From CAXRDE01 sp964229355 (lineage in GTDB: Bacteria; Cyanobacteriota; Sericytochromatia; UBA7694), in the NCBI GenBank assembly GCA_964229355.1, contig CAXRDE010000025.1, positions 372,001 to 436,000 of the forward strand: a stretch of 64,000 nucleotides of DNA. The letters are read 5' to 3'. Shown here in pieces: positions 58,773 to 64,000 of the stretch; within the stretch, counting starts at the first letter, position 1, and the number at the start of each line of letters is the position of its first letter. The notes under the pieces are model-generated. The model was not told the DNA's origin. It was given only the letters and a program-made list of their open reading frames with translations, and did not search any database. The position numbers and the translations under genes were made by a program.

Positions 58773-60335
58773 TTGTTAGATAACGAACAAACCATTTTAC
58801 TTCGCACCCTTCGTCGTGCCGATTACCCGGCTTTAAAGAAAGCCATGAAGCGTGCCTACCCCAACTGGAAAGGAGAGCCCTGGAGAGAGCGCTACATTAA
58901 CATCCTGCTCGATAAATTTCCAGAGGGGCAGTTGTGTATTGAAGTCAATGGTCAGGTGGTTGGCGCTGCTTTCTCGATTATTGTAGACTACGCCAAATTC
59001 GGCGATAACCACACCTACGAACAGATCACCGATGACGATAAATTTGGCACCCATGACCCCGACGGCGACGTGCTCTATGGCATTGAAATTTTTGTAGATC
59101 CCGACTACCGGGGATTACGCCTGGGGCGCCGCCTTTATGACACCCGCAAAGAATTGTGCGAAAACCTCAATTTGCGAGCCATTGTTGCAGGTGGCCGTCT
59201 GCCCGGTTATAGCCAGTATGCAGACACCCTTAAACCCAAAGATTATATCGAAAGTGTACGCAAGCGGGAAATTTTTGATCCCACCCTGAGTTTTCAATTG
59301 GCCAATGATTTTCAAATCAAACGCTTTATGCACAACTATATCAAAGGCGATGACGCCTCACTGGGGTATGCCACCCTCTTGGAGTGGAGCAATATTTACT
59401 ACGAAGCCAAAGAAAAACTCATCAATGCCCCCCGCCCAGAAGTACGTCTGGGGCTGGTGCAGTGGCAAATGCGTCTGGTCAACTCCTTTGAGCAATTCAA
59501 AGAACATGTGGAGTTTTTTGTGGATGTGGTCAGCGACTACGACTGTGACTTTATTCTCTTTCCCGAGTTTTTTAACGCCCCGCTCATGGCTCCCTACAAC
59601 GATCTGCCCGAACCTGAGGCGGTGCGAAAATTGGCCGCTTATACCCCCGATATTCTCAAGTATTTTAAAGAGCTGGCCGTCAGCTACAACGTGAATATTA
59701 TTACGGGCAGCATGCCCTACATGGAAAACTTAGACAATCCCACAGAGCCCCTGTACAATGTGGGATTCTTGTGTCGCCGTGACGGCAGCCATGAGCGCTT
59801 TAGTAAAATTCACATCACACCCAGCGAAGCCTACTCCTGGGGTATGGTGGGCGGCAGCCGGGTTCAGACCTTCGACACCGACGCGGGCCGCATTGGCATC
59901 TTGATTTGTTATGATTCAGAGTTTCCAGAGTTATCGCGGCTGCTGGCTGAAGAGGGCATGCAAATTCTCTTTGTGCCCTTTATGACGGACACCCAAAACG
60001 GATACAATCGCGTGCGTCACTGTGCCCAGGCCAGAGCCATTGAGAACGAGTGTTATGTGGCCATCGCAGGCTCCGTGGGCAACCTCCCCCGCGTGCATAA
60101 CATGGATATTCAATACGCCCAGTCTGCGGTCCTCTCGCCTTGCGACTTTGCTTTTCCTACCAGTGGTCTGGTGTCTGAAGCCACCGCCAATGCTGAAATG
60201 ACCCTCATTGTGGATGTCAATTTGGACTTGCTAAAAGACTTGCATCACAACGGCAGTGTGCACAATTTAAAAGATCGTCGCACCGACCTCTATGACCTGC
60301 GCCGGAAACCCGAAAGCGAACAGGCCAGTCTTTAA
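58773..60335 (+). CDS. GNAT acetyltransferase-carbon-nitrogen hydrolase fusion
   Basis: 520 residues from TTG 58773; AAGGA is 12 nt upstream and the next in-frame ATG is inside the GNAT domain. Residues 1-200 are a GNAT domain with IEIFVDPDYRGLRLGRRLYD as the acetyl-CoA loop. Residues 225-510 are a nitrilase-superfamily amidohydrolase whose catalytic triad is complete: Glu265 (LFPEFFN), Lys345 (FSKIHITPSE) and Cys379 (GILICYDSEFPE). This two-domain arrangement is found in many bacteria, annotated as bifunctional GNAT/carbon-nitrogen hydrolase, with unknown substrate. The nitrilase half resembles the branch with yeast Nit and amidases of aliphatic or peptide-like amides. Confidence 0.92.
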   Translation: MLDNEQTILLRTLRRADYPALKKAMKRAYPNWKGEPWRERYINILLDKFPEGQLCIEVNGQVVGAAFSIIVDYAKFGDNHTYEQITDDDKFGTHDPDGDVLYGIEIFVDPDYRGLRLGRRLYDTRKELCENLNLRAIVAGGRLPGYSQYADTLKPKDYIESVRKREIFDPTLSFQLANDFQIKRFMHNYIKGDDASLGYATLLEWSNIYYEAKEKLINAPRPEVRLGLVQWQMRLVNSFEQFKEHVEFFVDVVSDYDCDFILFPEFFNAPLMAPYNDLPEPEAVRKLAAYTPDILKYFKELAVSYNVNIITGSMPYMENLDNPTEPLYNVGFLCRRDGSHERFSKIHITPSEAYSWGMVGGSRVQTFDTDAGRIGILICYDSEFPELSRLLAEEGMQILFVPFMTDTQNGYNRVRHCAQARAIENECYVAIAGSVGNLPRVHNMDIQYAQSAVLSPCDFAFPTSGLVSEATANAEMTLIVDVNLDLLKDLHHNGSVHNLKDRRTDLYDLRRKPESEQASL

Positions 60336-60341
60336 AAAAGT

Positions 60342-60349
60342 GCTACAAT
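60342..60349 (+). promoter_or_regulatory. Extended -10 promoter
   Basis: TGC-TACAAT with the hexamer at 60344-60349, 38 bp before ATG 60387. It lies inside the short inverted repeat GTGCT (60340-60344) / AGCAC (60352-60356), which may be an operator. Confidence 0.5.
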
Positions 60350-60386
60350 AAAGCACACATTTTTCATCAGTAAAAGGGAGCTATCT

Positions 60387-61940
60387 ATGTCTTTACGTCC
60401 ATCACGGGTTCTGTTTTCAGTGTCTTTGGCAAGTCTCAGCGTGTGTCTGAGCAGCTGGGTCCCCACAGCACACGCCCAAAACATTCAGGTCAACCCCGCC
60501 ACAGAAGCCATAGAAGCTCCCACTTTGCAACGTTATCAGCGGAAATACATTTCGTTTTTCTACCCTCAGGATTATGACCTCAACGAAAAACTATCCCAGA
60601 GCTTTGCCGAAGACTTTCCTCGCTTTGATTACCATCTGGCAAGCACCGCCCTTGCGCTTTCTTTAACGGAATTTTTGGCTCAGGTGCAGGCCTACCAGGC
60701 CAGCCATGCGGGAGAAATTGCAGCGGGAAAGACCCCCGAAGATCAGCGTTTTGGAGATAAAGTTGTCAGTTGGAGCGAAACCCAAAAGATTACCCAGTCC
60801 GCTTACGTTTTTGTACCGCGCTGGCAGTTTGACGCGATTACCTTAGAAGGACCCTACCCGGAAAACGAAGATCGGCCGGACGGCGATTGGTACATGCATG
60901 CGGTAAGCGACCTGCGCTTAGACATGGACCTGTATAATCTCAAAAAAACCGGCCTGGTACCGGATCACACAGTCAGTGACACCTGGGAAGTGGAGCGTGA
61001 AAAAGCTGTTCGTCTGAGCGGAAGCCTGGTACGCCGAGCGGCAGAAAGCGCCAGCGCCAGCAGTGACCCCATTGATCTGAGCAAAAAGCTCAGCAGCGAC
61101 GAGCGCAGCCGGGTCTTAAAAGCGCTCTACAATAACCGCACCTTTGCCAGTGAAGCCCAAAAGGTGGTGCGTCAGCGCCCCGAACGCTATATGATGGACG
61201 CCGCCGTCAAACAATTGTCTATGGGGGGCGTGATTCAAAATATTCGCTCTCTTAATGAGTTTCTCATTCGCGCCGAAATTGCGGAACCCAATATGCAGCA
61301 AGATCGCATTGAAATCAGCCTCGGTGAAGGCGAAACCGCTGAAAGACTCGGCATTCGTACCGATGCCAGTTATAAAGTGATTGAATACATTCCCCGAGAA
61401 GGCCAGCTCGAACGCCGTGAGGTGGGCTTTATGAAGGTGAGAGAACGTCAAAGCGACACCCTTATTGCCCAACCCATTATCGTGGGCCGTGATTTCGAGT
61501 TGGGTGATCAGGTGGTGGAATACCCCCAGCGTGGTTTTGGCCTGAACCTGCGGGGCGGTGGATTGTACACCCTCAACCCCGAAAACTTTGGGGGCAATAT
61601 TGGACTGGACTTAGACATCAACCTGGGGCCCATTGTGGATCTTTCAGAGACCTATGTAACCCTGTCAGGCGCTTATTTACTGGTACCCAACACCTTTTCA
61701 GGCGGCCTGGTAGAATTAGGCATTCAGAAAAAGTGGTTCTTCCGGCAGTTTATTGTGGCTGCAGCCCTGCGCGGCGGTGGGGCCTTTGACGACGATCTGC
61801 GGGGTGCAGGTGTAACGGGCTTACTGGGTTTTCACTGGCAGCAAAATCCAGATTTCGGCTACGGCATCGATGCGGGCTGGCGTCAATACAGCAATTTTGC
61901 CGGTCCTGTGCTGGAGGCATTTATTCGATTTGACGGTTGA
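60387..61940 (+). CDS. Exported protein with probable C-terminal outer-membrane barrel
   Basis: 517 residues, GGGAG 8-9 nt before the ATG. The signal peptide is about 1-30 (ending TAHA). The mature N-terminal 340 residues are mixed, with charged helices (LSKKLSSDERSRVLKALYNN) and no recognised domain. From about 380 to the end, alternating hydrophobic-polar strands with aromatic girdles (FGLNLRGGGLYTLNP, IGLDLDINLG, TYVTLSGAYLLVP, GYGIDAGWRQYS, VLEAFIRFDG) suggest an eight-strand beta-barrel, although the terminal residue is Gly rather than Phe. Its end overlaps the glycosyltransferase start by 11 bp. Confidence 0.72.
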   Translation: MSLRPSRVLFSVSLASLSVCLSSWVPTAHAQNIQVNPATEAIEAPTLQRYQRKYISFFYPQDYDLNEKLSQSFAEDFPRFDYHLASTALALSLTEFLAQVQAYQASHAGEIAAGKTPEDQRFGDKVVSWSETQKITQSAYVFVPRWQFDAITLEGPYPENEDRPDGDWYMHAVSDLRLDMDLYNLKKTGLVPDHTVSDTWEVEREKAVRLSGSLVRRAAESASASSDPIDLSKKLSSDERSRVLKALYNNRTFASEAQKVVRQRPERYMMDAAVKQLSMGGVIQNIRSLNEFLIRAEIAEPNMQQDRIEISLGEGETAERLGIRTDASYKVIEYIPREGQLERREVGFMKVRERQSDTLIAQPIIVGRDFELGDQVVEYPQRGFGLNLRGGGLYTLNPENFGGNIGLDLDINLGPIVDLSETYVTLSGAYLLVPNTFSGGLVELGIQKKWFFRQFIVAAALRGGGAFDDDLRGAGVTGLLGFHWQQNPDFGYGIDAGWRQYSNFAGPVLEAFIRFDG

Positions 61941-63591
61941 GGCGCTGTTTCAACGCTTTGTGCAAGCGCCCACAAAGGCTCACGCGCAGGCCCTGCAACA
62001 GGCTTATCCTGAACACGCCTGTAGTGATTTTGCCACGGGCTACCTGGCCTTACAGCACCAGGATGCGCAAACCGCCATTCTGGCCCTGGGCAAGGCCTAC
62101 CACAAAGATCACAGCCTCTGGCAGGCCCTGTTTCATCGGGCTGAGGCCTTGCAACGGGCGGGCCGCTTCATTGAGGCGGCGGCTGATTATGAACAGCTCT
62201 TGCGGCAATACCCCCAAAATATGGCTTTATGGCAAAAGCTATTGCCCCTGTGGCACGCCACGGGCGAACAGGACAGGCTCTTAAGCAGCCTTCGGTTTTT
62301 AACCGGACCTGAAGGTCAGGCACTCTGGAAAAATCACCCCGATTATCCCGGGTGGTGCGCCCGTCTGGATGCCCTGGCCTTGCTCACAGCCTTTGGCAAT
62401 CCCCAGGTCACCCAGGCTCAACTCTGGCAACAGGGACAGCAGTGGTACACCAAATACCACACGCCCCCACCCAAATCTGCACCATCCTCCCAGCCCAGCC
62501 ATTCAGGCTCCCCTTCGCTACACATTGCCTACCTCTCGAACGAATGGCAGTCCAGCCCGGTTCAGTTGGGCTACACCGCGTTATTTGCTTACCATGCCGC
62601 CAAAAAAAACCACAAGATCTACGCCGTGGGCCCCTCCCCCCCCGGTGAAGATTTACGCCCCTACTTTGAGGACTATCTTCTGCTTGAACAGCTGAGCGAT
62701 CGCTTTGACGTATTTGTGGATCTGAGCGGCTGGTTTCATCCCGAAGGCTTCCTGGCGCTTTGTCAGTTCCCTCATCGCGTCAAAATTCTCCTGGCTTCAA
62801 ACCCGCCTTTTTGGGGGCCAGCGCCGCTGTTTGACGCCGTTCTGGCGGACCCTTATGTGCTCCCTCGGGCCTTTCAGCGGCAATTGCCCTATTTATGCCT
62901 CGAAGCGGAGGGCTTTTTTCATTGGCAGCCCGGCCCTGCCTTGCCCCAGGATCTTCACAGCGCCCAGCGGCGGGCCCAACAGGCGAAGGCCCAACGCCAT
63001 GACCCTGAAGGATTTCGCCTCGGGGCCACCGCCAGCCCCAATAAAATCAATGCCGACACCCTCAGGCTCTGGGCCCAGAGCCTGAGGGTCTTACCCCAAA
63101 ATACCCAACTGACCCTCAAGGGAGCTTACTACCGTGACCCGCTGCTACAGCATCGTTTACGTCAATCTTTCGCCCAGGTGGGAGGTAACCCCAAACAATT
63201 GGCTTTTGAAGACAACCAGAAGTACCCTGACCATTACAGTTTTTACCTGACCCAGGATCTCATTCTGGACAGTACCCCCTACAACGGCGCCCTGAGCAGC
63301 TGCGACGCTTACTGGGCCGGCACCCCCGTGGTGGCCCTCGACACCCAGCGAGGTATTGCTCAATCACTGTATGCCAATACCCAGACCCAGGCTTTTTTGG
63401 CAGAAACCCCCCAACACTTTGTGGCCCAGGTGGTCAACCATTTGCAAAACCCCGAACGCTTGCGCCATTACGCTTACTATCTCCCCCAGGCCCTGTGGCA
63501 ATCGGCCCTTTGCGAGGGTTCAGCCCAGGGCGAGCGCATGGAAAAGTACTACCTCAAACTTTGGCAAGAAAAGCAGCAAAAAAATCCTTGA
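61930..63591 (+). CDS. TPR plus O-GlcNAc-transferase-like (GT41/SPINDLY) glycosyltransferase
   Basis: 553 residues from a TTG at 61930, 12 nt after GGAGG (61913-61917). An ATG at 61870 is in frame but would overlap the previous gene by 71 bp. Residues 1-150 contain TPR units (DHSLWQALFHRAEALQRAGRFIEAA). The catalytic part resembles glycosyltransferase family 41: LHIAYLSNEWQSSPVQLGYT, DVFVDLSGWFHPEGFL, FRLGATASPNKINADTLRLW, LILDSTPYNGALSSCDAYWAGTPVVAL (sugar-nucleotide end). Such enzymes add a sugar, often GlcNAc or glucose, to Ser/Thr of proteins. A 32-bp perfect palindrome lies in the coding DNA at 63058-63089. Confidence 0.86.
   Translation: MTVEALFQRFVQAPTKAHAQALQQAYPEHACSDFATGYLALQHQDAQTAILALGKAYHKDHSLWQALFHRAEALQRAGRFIEAAADYEQLLRQYPQNMALWQKLLPLWHATGEQDRLLSSLRFLTGPEGQALWKNHPDYPGWCARLDALALLTAFGNPQVTQAQLWQQGQQWYTKYHTPPPKSAPSSQPSHSGSPSLHIAYLSNEWQSSPVQLGYTALFAYHAAKKNHKIYAVGPSPPGEDLRPYFEDYLLLEQLSDRFDVFVDLSGWFHPEGFLALCQFPHRVKILLASNPPFWGPAPLFDAVLADPYVLPRAFQRQLPYLCLEAEGFFHWQPGPALPQDLHSAQRRAQQAKAQRHDPEGFRLGATASPNKINADTLRLWAQSLRVLPQNTQLTLKGAYYRDPLLQHRLRQSFAQVGGNPKQLAFEDNQKYPDHYSFYLTQDLILDSTPYNGALSSCDAYWAGTPVVALDTQRGIAQSLYANTQTQAFLAETPQHFVAQVVNHLQNPERLRHYAYYLPQALWQSALCEGSAQGERMEKYYLKLWQEKQQKNP
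63058..63089. repeat. Perfect 32-bp palindrome within the glycosyltransferase gene
   Basis: The arms are ACCCTCAGGCTCTGGG (63058-63073) and CCCAGAGCCTGAGGGT (63074-63089), exact reverse complements with no spacer. The flanking bases (C57 and C90) do not pair. It encodes TLRLWAQSLRV in frame. Confidence 0.95.
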
Positions 63592-63597
63592 ATAGCC

Positions 63598-63627
63598 TTG
63601 CTGTTCTGCCCCCAAACTTGTTAGTAT
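63598..63627 (+). promoter_or_regulatory. Candidate tRNA promoter
   Basis: TTGCTG (63598-63603), 18 bp, then TAGTAT (63622-63627), 7 bp ahead of the mature tRNA 5' end. The match is moderate. If it is the promoter, almost no 5' trailer would need to be removed. Confidence 0.35.
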
Positions 63628-63633
63628 GAATGC

Positions 63634-63707
63634 CGAGGTGTAGCGCAGCTTGGTAGCGCGCCTGCTTTGGGAGCAGGATGTCGCAGGTTCAAATCCTGTC
63701 ACCTCGA
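63634..63707 (+). tRNA. tRNA-Pro (anticodon TGG)
   Basis: The acceptor stem CGAGGTG (63634-63640) pairs with CACCTCG (63700-63706), with discriminator A63707. The D arm has GCGC/GCGC around AGCTTGGTA. The anticodon stem CCTGC/GCAGG (63661-63665 and 63673-63677) encloses TTTGGGA, giving anticodon TGG at 63668-63670. The T arm is CAGGTTCAAATCCTG. The sequence resembles bacterial tRNA-Pro(UGG). No CCA is encoded; ATTT follows. Confidence 0.95.
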
Positions 63708-63733
63708 TTTTTCATTTTTTGGGGATTTTTCTG

Positions 63734-63982
63734 ATGCGTCAGCTCAGTCTTTGTAGCGTTCTTCTCTGGAGCTTAATGGCCTGCGCCCCCTCAGAATCCC
63801 CCCGGGAGCAATCCTACTCCCCTGAACCGCTGTTTCCCTGTGAAACAGGGGCCGCTGACTGGGTTCGAGCGCAAAGCTTCACCCCCGACGCCGTGCCTCC
63901 TTGTAACGCAGGCAGCGTGGGCATTTGCAAGGCCGGATACCAATATATTGCAGGCAGCGGCTGGTGTGAGCCCAAACGTTAA
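63734..63982 (+). CDS. Small Cys-rich lipoprotein
   Basis: 82 residues from ATG 63734, 26 bp after the tRNA; GGGGA lies about 8 nt upstream. The signal MRQLSLCSVLLWSLMACAPSE has lipobox LMAC. The mature part of about 66 residues contains four Cys besides the lipid-bearing one (FPCETG, PPCNAG, GICKAG, GWCEPK), which could form two disulfides. The C-terminal pattern G.C..GYQYIAGSGWC is EGF-like in spacing but too short to assign. Function is unknown. Confidence 0.7.
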   Translation: MRQLSLCSVLLWSLMACAPSESPREQSYSPEPLFPCETGAADWVRAQSFTPDAVPPCNAGSVGICKAGYQYIAGSGWCEPKR

Positions 63983-64000
63983 AAAGCCGCTAAAGCCCCG

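Overview
The window is a gene-dense bacterial chromosome segment with no gap over about 250 bp, no insertion sequence, no phage genes and no CRISPR. Only one tRNA was seen. The host looks like a diderm: there are several lipobox proteins, a soluble Slt-type lytic transglycosylase, an LPP20-type exported protein and a probable outer-membrane barrel. GC is moderate (near 50-55% by eye). The mix of a regulator-sufC-B-D-S-T cluster, Thermus/Rickettsia-type isocitrate dehydrogenase, many TPR/HEAT proteins and a spindly-type glycosyltransferase would fit a non-photosynthetic relative of Cyanobacteria or another poorly cultured aquatic lineage. That placement is a guess; no search was possible.

Layout. 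1-3.3 kb: end of a coiled-coil gene, a triple peptidoglycan-binding-domain protein, a DUF4442-like hotdog protein and two small membrane proteins. 3.4-9.8 kb: a co-directional run (EVE protein, HEAT protein, TPR-AAA+ ATPase, TPR membrane protein, a shortened FliF-like ring protein, two unknowns). 9.8-18.1 kb: rarA on the minus strand, then a signalling cluster of three histidine kinases separated in one place by the remnant of a response regulator, then arginase. 18.2-22.6 kb (minus): lipoprotein, Na+/H+-type antiporter with an RCK domain, topoisomerase IV A-like subunit. 22.7-29.3 kb: miaB, lipoprotein cyclophilin, rnhB, TVP38-like protein, heparanase-like GH79 enzyme and an alpha/beta hydrolase, several with overlapping stop/start codons. 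29.3-33.6 kb (minus): AAA/PD-(D/E)XK protein, exported unknown, icd and a winged-helix regulator.

33.7-42.8 kb holds two separate DabA-DabB (inorganic carbon uptake) pairs, one ordered B-A and the other A-B, separated by a GNAT gene; both DabA proteins keep the Cys-x-Asp...His-x14-Cys zinc-site pattern. The first pair is divergent from the winged-helix regulator across a palindromic operator. 43.0-48.8 kb is a complete SUF Fe-S assembly operon headed by its own Rrf2 regulator. 48.9-52.6 kb encodes a repeat-containing helical protein and a large beta-propeller lipoprotein, with a compact regulatory region between them (a consensus promoter running straight into a terminator, then a second consensus promoter with a palindrome on its -10). 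52.7-58.7 kb (minus) is an envelope operon (Slt, DUF1460 amidase-like, LPP20, SH3 protein). 58.8-64.0 kb: GNAT-nitrilase fusion, exported barrel-like protein, O-GlcNAc-transferase-like protein containing a perfect 32-bp palindrome in its coding DNA, tRNA-Pro(TGG), and a small lipoprotein.

Best leads: the HEAT/TPR-AAA/TPR-membrane/mini-FliF gene set as a possible undescribed envelope complex; the double Dab locus with its operator; the promoter-terminator unit at 50.1 kb; the 32-bp palindrome; and two genes whose -10 boxes lie 7 nt from the start codon, implying leaderless mRNAs.
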